A DNA stretch of 24,337 bases from a virus. The stretch's first letter is position 1, and each line of letters starts with the position of its first letter. The translations under genes and the position numbers were made by a program. The DNA is taken from positions 1-24,337 of the IMG/VR virus record IMGVR_UViG_3300017772_000123; one strand, given 5' to 3'. Below are positions 16,863 to 22,020 of this stretch, piece by piece. The notes below the pieces were generated by a model. The model did no database searches. It saw nothing but the letters and a program-made list of their open reading frames with translations, and was not told the DNA's origin.

Positions 16863-17027
16863 TTATTTCTCGTCATCAAAATCATCAAAGTCTGCATCTA
16901 AATCATCATCATCTTCATCATCGCATTTGCAAACTTGCTCTTTTAATCTTTCTAAAAGCTCATTTTCTTGATCGTGAAGTTCTTCTAATTTTTCAAAGAT
17001 TTGTTCAGGTGTTAATTTTTTTGCCAT
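16863..17027 (-). CDS. Small coiled-coil protein with strongly acidic tail
   Basis: The ATG at 17027-17025 is preferred: upstream codons in the same frame run through the coding region of the neighbouring gene, and AAGGGAAAA lies just ahead. The product is 54 residues. Residues 1-30 (KKLTPEQIFEKLEELHDQENELLERLKEQ) form an amphipathic helix with heptad spacing, probably a coiled coil. Then comes a CKC pair and a tail of almost only Asp and Glu (DDEDDDDLDADFDDFDDEK). Acidic tails of this kind are seen in DNA mimics and histone-like interactors, but no family is recognised. It overlaps the 3' end of the upstream gene by 23 bases and is followed closely by the 206-residue gene. Confidence 0.78.
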   Translation of the reverse strand: MAKKLTPEQIFEKLEELHDQENELLERLKEQVCKCDDEDDDDLDADFDDFDDEK

Positions 17028-17442
17028 GATTTTCCCTTTTTTTCCAAAATGACAAATATCCAGCATTACGCAACGCACAATATAACTGGTAAGGAGTGAT
17101 AATCCACCATCGGTAAAATCCTATTAATCTCATAATAAATGATACGCAGGATAATTCTTTAATCCTAAAAAGATGCCAATCATCTTTAACAGGACAAATT
17201 AATATTTCAAATTGATATAAATACTCTAGAAATTTACTAGCTTTATCTGCACTAATTATTTCAGTTCTAATACCTGCGTGAGTAAAATGTATATGTTCCC
17301 AAGAGTCTAATTCAGATATATATTTTAAAGCTCCACAATGAGAAAAACCATAAGGAGGTTTCCACCACCATATCCATTTAGCATATTTAGTAGTTCTAGT
17401 ATTGTGGAAATATATTAACCATTCCTCTTGAATAGATCCCAT
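17005..17442 (-). CDS. Conserved protein next to TerL; possible permuted papain-like fold
   Basis: The start at 17442 (MGSIQEEWLIYFHN) is favoured over 17484 because the longer form only adds residues decoded from the TerL C-terminus; overlap with TerL is then 28 bases. The 145-residue product has the order WLIYFHN, WIWWWKPPYGFSHCGAL, HFTHAGIRTEIISADKASKFLEYL, ELSCVSFIMRLIGF, WWIITPYQLYCAL. Proteins with this 'GF.HC.A' then 'CV...K..LGI....TPYQLY' order recur beside terminase genes of marine podoviruses with no assigned function. A His motif (H35) before a Cys motif (C99) is also the order found in circularly permuted NlpC/P60-like papain folds, so a cysteine hydrolase is possible; this is inference. 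It overlaps the acidic gene by 23 bases. Confidence 0.75.
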   Translation of the reverse strand: MGSIQEEWLIYFHNTRTTKYAKWIWWWKPPYGFSHCGALKYISELDSWEHIHFTHAGIRTEIISADKASKFLEYLYQFEILICPVKDDWHLFRIKELSCVSFIMRLIGFYRWWIITPYQLYCALRNAGYLSFWKKRENHGKKINT

Positions 17443-18947
17443 ACTTTTCTTGTCTTTCTTTTTTGTCCAGCAAATACATCCCATTCCTTTTTAACAATAG
17501 TAGGTTTAGATTGAGATTTACCTGATAGAAGTGTTCTACCTTCACCAGCTCCCATCATTAAATATTGGAGAGCATCATGTACGTGAGAGTATCTATTTTT
17601 AAATGGTTTCTCATCATATCTATCTCCTGATGTTTGAAGTCTTCGATAATGATAACCACCATTAAATCCTTTTTTTAAATTAATACATTTTTTGTCTAGC
17701 AAGAAACCAGCTTTACCATCTAGCAATCTTTGTAATGTTGTATCTACTGCTTCAACTCTTAAAGCAGGATCATTAGAAGGAGCTGGTAATGCTTTTAATC
17801 CATTGTTTCTCATAATTTGAAAAGGAGTTCTTTCATCAGTTTGTGATCTAAAATCTCCAGCAGGATCTCCGTATATTTGAACATCAAAATTTCTATATGA
17901 TTTTCTTATTTCACCACGAAGTAATTCTGAAAATCTCATAACACCCATATCAAAGCATACAAGTTCATTTAAGATATGCCATCTTCCAGTAACTAATCTT
18001 TGAGCAAAGACTGCTGCAGGTGTTAAACCAAAGTCAATTCCTATAAATATAGGTTGTGTTATATTTGGTTCTAAAGTTTCAACAGCACAATGTAATTCTT
18101 GTTTAAAATTTGGATATACAGGTTTACCTTCTTCTATACTTCCTAGTTTATTTAAAACATAAACATCTATCCATCCTTTTGTTTTACCCCTAATAATATT
18201 TGAATAATATTTTGGTGTTAGGTTTTTTTTATTTTCTGCAAGATCATTTGGATCATAAGCAGTAGTCATTCCATCTTTATCTTTCTTCTCAGTTAATGCA
18301 GGAGGTTGAGAATAGAAAGACCAGTTATCAGGTTTAATTAACATTAAAGCTTCATCTCTAGATATGTGATCTGGTACAGGAACATCTGCTGCCATTATCG
18401 GCCACCAATGATCTTCTTCAGGTGCATTGGTATCAGCTATTACTCCATACCATGTTGCACCTCCATCTCTCATTGAGGGAAATCTTCCTACCCTCATAGT
18501 ACAAGCATCTATAATTGATTTAGGTATTTCTCTAGCTTCATTAATCCATACACCAGTAAGTTCTAAAGATAGTAATTTCTTTACGTCTTCTGGTCTATCA
18601 AGAGCTAAGAATATAACTTCTATTTCTAAATCACCTTTTATAATTCTATGGGTATAAGGTACTGACCATGCAAAGTTTCCCCAAGTATCTTCAGGAAACC
18701 AATCAAGCCATGTTTTAATAGTTGTAGTTTTAAGTTGTGGATTTGTGTTTCTTATTACTGCCCATCTTGTTCTTCTTTTACCTTCTTTGTTTTTTTCTTG
18801 TAACAAAGCTCTACGAAATATTTCAATACAACAAGCAACTGATTTGCCAGAACCAACTGGCCCTCTCATTCCTCTAAAAAAGTCATTAGACTTCATAAAG
18901 GTTTTTAATGTTTGTCCTTCTGGTTTATATTGAAAATTAATCGACAT
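17415..18947 (-). CDS. terL: Terminase large subunit
   Basis: A 510-residue DNA-packaging motor. Residues 29-36 GPVGSGKS are the Walker A motif and VWINEARE at 133-140 is the Walker B with the catalytic Glu. The C-terminal RNase H-like nuclease shows its acidic residues in GIDFG (D305), GDPAG (D361) and HVHDALQY (D458). Domain order and length match complete TerL proteins of podoviruses. It binds the portal and, with TerS, cuts and translocates DNA into proheads. Its start overlaps the upstream 62-residue gene by 11 bases, and its end overlaps the downstream conserved gene. No intein or frameshift is seen. Confidence 0.96.
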   Translation of the reverse strand: MSINFQYKPEGQTLKTFMKSNDFFRGMRGPVGSGKSVACCIEIFRRALLQEKNKEGKRRTRWAVIRNTNPQLKTTTIKTWLDWFPEDTWGNFAWSVPYTHRIIKGDLEIEVIFLALDRPEDVKKLLSLELTGVWINEAREIPKSIIDACTMRVGRFPSMRDGGATWYGVIADTNAPEEDHWWPIMAADVPVPDHISRDEALMLIKPDNWSFYSQPPALTEKKDKDGMTTAYDPNDLAENKKNLTPKYYSNIIRGKTKGWIDVYVLNKLGSIEEGKPVYPNFKQELHCAVETLEPNITQPIFIGIDFGLTPAAVFAQRLVTGRWHILNELVCFDMGVMRFSELLRGEIRKSYRNFDVQIYGDPAGDFRSQTDERTPFQIMRNNGLKALPAPSNDPALRVEAVDTTLQRLLDGKAGFLLDKKCINLKKGFNGGYHYRRLQTSGDRYDEKPFKNRYSHVHDALQYLMMGAGEGRTLLSGKSQSKPTIVKKEWDVFAGQKRKTRKVWDLFKRNG

Positions 18948-19125
18948 TAGTACCTACATTTGCTTTAAGCATTTTGTAGATAACTTCTTCACTAAAAGCT
19001 TCTATTAATTTATCAGCTTCATAATCAGTTATCATGTTTGTAGGATAATAACTTAAGTGAGTTTTCTTAACTATTGTTCTTAATCGTTTTCTATCTTTTA
19101 AAGATAAACCATTAAGAAAGCTCAT
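18937..19125 (-). CDS. Small hypothetical protein between nuclease and TerL
   Basis: A 62-residue helical protein, MSFLNGLSLKDRKRLRTIVK then KTHLSYYPTNMITDYEADKLIEAFSEEVIYKMLKANV. The SLKDRKRLR start and ITDYEADKLIEAF helix recur in small proteins immediately before TerL in related marine phages, without known function. No membrane segment or metal-binding motif. It overlaps the Ref-like nuclease stop by 14 bases and the TerL start by 11 bases, so translation is coupled on both sides. A packaging accessory role is plausible from location alone. Confidence 0.75.
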   Translation of the reverse strand: MSFLNGLSLKDRKRLRTIVKKTHLSYYPTNMITDYEADKLIEAFSEEVIYKMLKANVGTNVD

Positions 19126-19381
19126 TTAATCTCTCCAGTACATTTTTAAGTATTTCTTTTTCTGAGCCGAAATTCTTTTCGAAATTTTTTTTATCTAAAT
19201 GAATTGAGTTTTTACCTTGATGATGGTCATAGCAAAGAGGAATTACTTCAAAATGAGATGATCTTTTACCCATTCCTAATCCTTTATATCTTATATGATG
19301 TAAGGAAGCTGGTCTTAAACATACATAACATCCAAGACTAGCTACCTTATCCATATGTATCTTTTCAGCTTTAGTAGCCAT
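19112..19381 (-). CDS. Ref-like (RecA-dependent type) HNH nuclease
   Basis: An 89-residue protein with a complete small zinc/HNH pattern: C18-x2-C21 (GCYVCLRP), H28-H29-I-R (LHHIRYKGLGMGKR), V-I-P-L-C50-x2-H53-H54-Q-G, then SIH61, KKNF, EKNFG. This is the arrangement of the Ref / RecA-dependent nuclease family first described in phage P1 (Ref), where the HNH fold cuts DNA at RecA-made joints. The length corresponds to the catalytic core only; P1 Ref has an additional N-terminal arm. Being next to TerL also fits the frequent HNH-terminase pairing, in which an HNH nuclease assists packaging cleavage. Which of the two roles applies cannot be told from sequence. Confidence 0.85.
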   Translation of the reverse strand: MATKAEKIHMDKVASLGCYVCLRPASLHHIRYKGLGMGKRSSHFEVIPLCYDHHQGKNSIHLDKKNFEKNFGSEKEILKNVLERLNELS

Positions 19382-19392
19382 TCTTTTTTGGT

Positions 19393-19593
19393 TTAGGCGG
19401 CTTCTTCGGCTTTTTGGGTTTCTTTGGTTTTTTCATATTCTTCCTTATTGATTGATTCATAAGTTGCTCGGCAGCCATCAGGTGTAGCAGCACTTGCTTT
19501 TTGCATTGCAATAACATCGTTCTCCGCTTGGTATAAAATTTCTTTCTTTAACTCATTGCCGTAGTTGTTCCATATTTTTACTAAATAATACAT
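19393..19593 (-). CDS. Small hypothetical protein, late block
   Basis: A 66-residue protein starting MYYLVKIWNNYGNELKKEILYQAENDVIAMQKASAATPDGCRATYES and ending in a Glu/Lys/Thr-rich charged helix, KEEYEKTKETQKAEEAA. The first 50 residues look like a compact alpha/beta unit; the tail is probably disordered. GAGG lies about seven bases before the ATG. A promoter-like element with TATAGT lies 27-60 bases upstream (19620-19652). Family not recognised; similar short proteins with 'A..DVIAMQKA.A' occur in other marine phages. Function unknown. Confidence 0.7.
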   Translation of the reverse strand: MYYLVKIWNNYGNELKKEILYQAENDVIAMQKASAATPDGCRATYESINKEEYEKTKETQKAEEAA

Positions 19594-19619
19594 TAGACCT
19601 CTTTTGTTGGAACAATCTA

Positions 19620-19652
19620 ACTATACCTATTTAAAAATAATTAAAACGCACT
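19620..19652 (-). promoter_or_regulatory. Putative late promoter, AGTGCGTT element plus TATAGT
   Basis: On the minus strand AGTGCGTT (19652-19645) is followed 19 bases later by TATAGTTA (TATAGT at 19625-19620). The terS upstream region has the same TGCGTT, 19-base gap and TATAGTTA, although the intervening sequences differ. A start about seven bases downstream would leave roughly 20 bases of leader before the 66-residue gene. It overlaps the 3' end of a small membrane-protein ORF. Confidence 0.5.
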
Positions 19653-19778
19653 TAGGATTAATGCGAATGTAAATCCTATTATAAAACCAATAATACCTTC
19701 ACGGTAATAAAGGGATAATACCTCTAGTTGTTTTAGATATTTTTTCAGATTATTTTTTTTTAGAATTTTTATGAGCAT
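19641..19778 (-). CDS. Small single-helix membrane protein (holin candidate)
   Basis: A 45-residue ORF: ATG at 19778-19776, stop TAA at 19643-19641. The N-terminal half is basic (MLIKILKKNNLKKYLKQLE) and the C-terminal part EGIIGFIIGFTFALILSAF is a clear transmembrane helix with GxxxG-like spacing. The first 29 bases overlap the 3' end of the 61-residue gene. In T7-like genomes small membrane lysis proteins (holin, Rz) sit around TerS and TerL, so a holin or spanin-like role is plausible, but charge layout alone cannot separate these from other membrane effectors. No Shine-Dalgarno is evident; coupling to the upstream gene would be needed. Confidence 0.6.
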   Translation of the reverse strand: MLIKILKKNNLKKYLKQLEVLSLYYREGIIGFIIGFTFALILSAF

Positions 19779-19935
19779 CTTTGTAAGCTCTTTGTAAATC
19801 ACCTACAGTTGGTTCTTTATACCAAGGAGCTTTATTAGCTCTGCTCTTAACTTCTTTATTAATTTTAATAACTTCATCTCCAGCACTCATATTGCTTTTA
19901 AGTTGTTTCCAAACATTTTTTAATTTATCTGACAT
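19750..19935 (-). CDS. Small basic hypothetical protein
   Basis: A 61-residue helix-rich basic protein: MSDKLKNVWKQLKSNMSAGD, then EVIKINKEVKSRANKAPWYKEPTVGDLQRAYKDAHKNSKKK. It is cytosolic in appearance with no Cys or His clusters. The ATG lies about 34 bases downstream of a TGTGCGTT element (19969-19976) and is preceded by TAGGAATAGG. Its 3' end overlaps the small membrane protein start. No family recognised; basic charge would suit nucleic-acid binding, which is speculation. Confidence 0.65.
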   Translation of the reverse strand: MSDKLKNVWKQLKSNMSAGDEVIKINKEVKSRANKAPWYKEPTVGDLQRAYKDAHKNSKKK

Positions 19936-19968
19936 AACCTATTCCTACAAATATATGCTTTTTCTTAA

Positions 19969-19976
19969 AACGCACA
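19969..19976 (-). promoter_or_regulatory. TGTGCGTT element upstream of the 61-residue gene
   Basis: A perfect octamer directly abutting the stop TAA of the basic 51-residue gene (reads TAATGTGCGTT), the same junction seen before the capsid gene. A -10-like TATATT lies 13 bases after TGCGTT (19955-19950), closer than at other copies. Either a promoter variant or a protein-binding site. Confidence 0.4.
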
Positions 19977-20132
19977 TTATTTCCCCTGTCTATTATAAGC
20001 TTTAAAACTTCTTTTTTTGGATTTATTCATTGATGACTTCTTAGGTCTTCTTTTAGCAACAGAGGTTTTCTTAAACTTTGCCCTCGACTCGTGTTCTATT
20101 TTCGCAAGTAAATTATTTTTTTTCTTTGCCAT
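19977..20132 (-). CDS. Very basic small protein, possible nucleic-acid binder
   Basis: Start ATG at 20132-20130 gives 51 residues; a longer in-frame start further upstream would only add sequence translated from a hairpin-bearing intergenic region. The product is extremely Lys/Arg-rich: KKKNNLLAKIEHESRAKFKK, TSVAKRRPKKSSMNKSKKRSFKAYNRQGK. It has no membrane helix and few hydrophobic residues. Such peptides bind DNA or RNA non-specifically or join virions as histone-like packers; no named family is recognised. It is the first gene after terS on the minus strand and ends at the TGTGCGTT element. Confidence 0.68.
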   Translation of the reverse strand: MAKKKNNLLAKIEHESRAKFKKTSVAKRRPKKSSMNKSKKRSFKAYNRQGK

Positions 20133-20172
20133 AACTAATATAACGAACCTTTTGCAAGACCTAAAAAATTGA

Positions 20173-20299
20173 GGTATGCAATACCGAATGCTTTTTTCAA
20201 CCCCTATTGTTTGTATGACATCACTAGTCATCTACGATGGGTTGTTTTTGCCCCCACCCCTCGAAACTCGAGGTGTGGTCAAGAGTCGGTAGTACCGAC
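20173..20299. promoter_or_regulatory. Triloop hairpin cluster downstream of terS
   Basis: Three perfect short hairpins with 3-base loops lie in the gap between terS and the basic gene. They are GGTAT/ATACC (20173-20185), CCTCGA/TCGAGG (20259-20273, extendable by CAC/GTG) and GTCGGT/ACCGAC (20285-20299). None has a U-tract on the minus strand, so they are poor intrinsic terminators. They could stabilise the terS mRNA 3' end, act as processing sites or be DNA structures. The stretch is visibly richer in G and C than most of the window. Confidence 0.5.
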
Positions 20300-20303
20300 A
20301 CTT

Positions 20304-20678
20304 TTAACTCAGGTCGATATTGATCTTAATGTCGCCCTGTATGTTGTGAGCTACCTTGTCTGGTGCTCTCATCCCTACTCTATCGAGTATATCTCTGGAA
20401 GCTTCGAGCTGAACGTACTCAGATCTAGCTCCACTAGATAGGTCGATAAGTTTCCTACTCGCACTTACTGCTCCAAGTCCTAGAGTTTGTGCAATACGTG
20501 ATTGCATATACGTCTGTACTTTTGGAATACGTAGTGCTCGAGAAGCACTTATTCTCCCAGCTTCTTCACTTCCATTCGTTGAATATCCTGCCTTTTTAGC
20601 AGCTTCCTTAATAGTACACCCAGTTGCTACTATTGTATCAACTAAGGCACGTTGCTTATCTGTTAAGTCGTCTTTCAT
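20304..20678 (-). CDS. terS: Terminase small subunit
   Basis: A 124-residue protein. Residues 5-45 (LTDKQRALVDTIVATGCTIKEAAKKAGYS) form a helix-turn-helix of the terminase small-subunit type. The following SEEAGRISASRALRIPKVQTYMQSRIAQTLGLGAVSASRKLIDL, then EYVQLEASRDILDRVG, matches the oligomerisation helices. TerS rings recognise phage DNA and regulate TerL. AGGA lies about nine bases before the ATG. The late block therefore starts with terS, under a promoter-like element at 20708-20740 with only about 20 bases of leader. Several small genes separate it from terL. It uses more G- and C-ending codons than the neighbouring structural genes. Confidence 0.87.
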   Translation of the reverse strand: MKDDLTDKQRALVDTIVATGCTIKEAAKKAGYSTNGSEEAGRISASRALRIPKVQTYMQSRIAQTLGLGAVSASRKLIDLSSGARSEYVQLEASRDILDRVGMRAPDKVAHNIQGDIKINIDLS

Positions 20679-20707
20679 TACGTTTTCCTATTCTACCCCT
20701 AACATTA

Positions 20708-20740
20708 ACTATAGCTGTAGATTTACTCAGTCAACGCACA
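20708..20740 (-). promoter_or_regulatory. Putative late-block promoter before terS
   Basis: Minus strand: TGTGCGTT (20740-20733) runs into TTGACT, and TATAGTTA follows with a 19-base gap after TGCGTT (TATAGT at 20713-20708). It would start RNA about 23 bases before the terS ATG. An 8-bp triloop palindrome (20741-20759) directly abuts its upstream edge, suggesting a regulator site or a cruciform next to the promoter. Confidence 0.55.
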
Positions 20741-21016
20741 TAAGAACCTACGGTTCTTACGATCTCCCTTGTCCTCGGTCGTGGACTCCCTTCGGTACGT
20801 TTTAAAGAACGCCACTCGCCGTGGCACGGCACACGGTATCACCTAGCATAACAAGGACTCCTTCCAAATTGACAAATGGACAAGTTGACGACTCCCTTCG
20901 GTCGCATCAAACTTGTCGCATGATTTCATCATGCCAAGCATTTGCAATTCGGATCCTTCCTCGTTCTTGCACGGTGTCCGTGTTGGACATTTATTAACTT
21001 AACTAGAAAGGTATGT
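20741..21016. other. Divergent control region rich in short hairpins
   Basis: Non-coding region between the minus-strand late block and plus-strand early block. It holds perfect inverted repeats at 20741-20759 (8-bp arms, TAC loop), 20811-20825 (5 bp), overlapping 20818-20830 (5 bp, GGC loop), 20880-20916 (7-bp arms), 20918-20934 (7 bp, TTC loop) and 20970-20982 (5 bp, TGT loop). A 13-base direct repeat, GACTCCCTTCGGT, occurs at 20784-20796 and 20890-20902, with a shorter relative near 20855. GC is locally high: 34 of 60 bases at 20761-20820 against 21 of 60 at 21061-21120. No credible ORF or tRNA is found. Likely uses are promoter control, replication origin or packaging site. Confidence 0.6.
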
Positions 21017-21184
21017 ATGACTATTGAAGATATGATTGATTACTATGTTATTGCGAAAGATAGCAAAAATATCAAGAGAGTTGAAGAATTAGCTTGTAAG
21101 CGAGATGAAGCTGAAGCTAAAGGAGATATTAGTGAGATTGCTAATATTGATAGTGAACTTAATAACATGAAAGGAACAATATAA
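21017..21184 (+). CDS. Small hypothetical early protein
   Basis: A 55-residue acidic helical protein, MTIEDMIDYYVIAKDSKNIKRVEELACKRDEAEAKGDISEIANIDSELNNMKGTI. The start at 21017 is chosen over an upstream TTG at 20942 because the extra segment would be translated from the hairpin region. GAAAGG lies six bases before the ATG. The helices look like a two-helix hairpin or short coiled coil. It is the first gene of the plus-strand block, and its stop overlaps the next start in TAATG. No family is recognised. Confidence 0.75.
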   Translation: MTIEDMIDYYVIAKDSKNIKRVEELACKRDEAEAKGDISEIANIDSELNNMKGTI

Positions 21185-21687
21185 TGTCAAGAGAAACATA
21201 TAGAGATGATCCAGATTCAAGAGTAGCTAATATGGAATTAGTATTAGATGAATCTGAAAGCAACATGATAACTGGTGTAAATACATTAGTAGATAATGTA
21301 ATTATGCCATTTTTAGACAATGAAGATTGGTCTAGAATTGCTGGTTGGAATTTCGATAGTATCTATGGTGCATTTAATAGACACAATGAAATGTGTATAG
21401 CATCTTTAGATAAAACTAGAGAAAAGACTAAACAAGCAACAAGAGATGATGTTGGTACTGAAATAACAAAGAATGAGTTAAATAAATTGTTATTTATGAA
21501 TCAGGTACAAAATCTAAATGTGAGAAGATCACAATTGATTGTTGATACTTTTGCTAAAAAGTACAAAGCAATATTCAATAAAGATTATATTCCTGTTGGG
21601 AATAGAAAATCTGCAACATCACAAGACGATGTTAACAAAGCTGAAAAAGCTATGGTTGTAGATCAATTAAAGAAATTAGTTGGTTAA
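21184..21687 (+). CDS. Hypothetical early protein, 167 residues
   Basis: An acidic, helix-rich protein: MSRETYRDDPDSRVANMELVLDESESNMITGVNTLVDNVIMPFLDN, a middle EDWSRIAGWNFDSIYGAFNRHNEMCIASLDKTREKTKQ, and a C-terminal helix NNDVNKAEKAMVVDQLKKLV-like end. No metal-binding cluster, membrane segment or nucleotide motif is visible. It is coupled to the 55-residue gene by TAATG and is the last gene before a strong intrinsic terminator, so the two form a short operon pointing away from the control region. Proteins of this kind are typical early takeover candidates, but nothing in the sequence names a target. Confidence 0.75.
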   Translation: MSRETYRDDPDSRVANMELVLDESESNMITGVNTLVDNVIMPFLDNEDWSRIAGWNFDSIYGAFNRHNEMCIASLDKTREKTKQATRDDVGTEITKNELNKLLFMNQVQNLNVRRSQLIVDTFAKKYKAIFNKDYIPVGNRKSATSQDDVNKAEKAMVVDQLKKLVG

Positions 21688-21699
21688 TATAAACAAAAT

Positions 21700-21741
21700 A
21701 AGCCCTTGTATCTCTATTAGTGAGGTATGAGGGCTTTTTTT
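21700..21741 (+). terminator. Intrinsic terminator of the first early operon
   Basis: Arms at 21700-21714 and 21722-21736 pair over 15 bases (three G-U pairs) around a 7-base loop. The AAGCCCT/AGGGCTT base ends directly in seven T (21735-21741). It lies 13 bases after the stop of the 167-residue gene. Confidence 0.93.
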
Positions 21742-22020
21742 ATCGTGTTTAGAATAATTCTAAAAAACACGAAGGGCAAAAACAACAATATGAGGTGCTG
21801 CCGAATAGCATCCCTGATCCCTGATCCAATCACACGATAAATATATTCTAGTAAGCTAGATTGTAATGGTTGGATCTGAGATCAGAAACCCTGATTGCTG
21901 GTTAGTAATGATCTGAGAACATACTAGTTCGATTTTTAACAACTTTACTAACCTGCTATCAGACAATCGCAATGTGCGGTGCTGATAAATATAAACAATG
22001 ATAACAACTAGGAGGTGTTA
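21742..22020 (+). ncRNA. Highly structured intergenic region; candidate ncRNA or long 5' leader
   Basis: No ORF is found over about 280 bases, but complementary arms fill it. They are CGTGTTT/AAACACG with inner AGAA/TTCT (about 21744-21774), GGTGCT/AGCATC (21794-21812) and GATCCAATCA/TGGTTGGATC (21823-21832 with 21868-21877). The last pair encloses TCTAG/CTAGA (21847-21860). A further long-range stem pairs CTGAT + GGTTAGTAA (21891-21908) with TTACTAACC + ATCAG (21945-21962) around a symmetric TGCT/TGCT internal loop. The 7-base tandem CCTGATC (21813-21826) and two GATCTGAGA copies (21873, 21910) also occur. It ends before an AGGAGG ribosome site. A known RNA family is not recognised, and it does not fold as tRNA. 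Confidence 0.5.
21973..21980 (+). promoter_or_regulatory. TGTGCGGT element before the second early operon
   Basis: One mismatch to the TGTGCGTT element of the late strand (AATGTGCGGT), on the plus strand, 41 bases before the ATG of the 63-residue gene. An AT-rich TATAAA (21990-21995) follows after nine bases. Functional equivalence to the late-strand copies is uncertain. Confidence 0.3.

Noticed and set aside
20257-20299. Tandem hairpins after terS as intrinsic terminator
   Set aside because: The stems lack a downstream U-tract on the minus strand, so termination is not supported; kept as a hairpin cluster instead.
20169-20441. Plus-strand open frame antisense to terS
   Set aside because: It overlaps hairpins and the well-supported TerS frame, has no ribosome site and no protein-like composition.
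20942-21016. N-terminal extension of the 55-residue early protein from TTG
   Set aside because: The extension reads through a hairpin and lacks coding character; the ATG at 21017 has a good ribosome site.
21925-21945. tRNA-like TTCGA motif in the structured region
   Set aside because: The flanking bases do not form a five-pair T-stem and there is no acceptor stem or anticodon arm at tRNA spacing.
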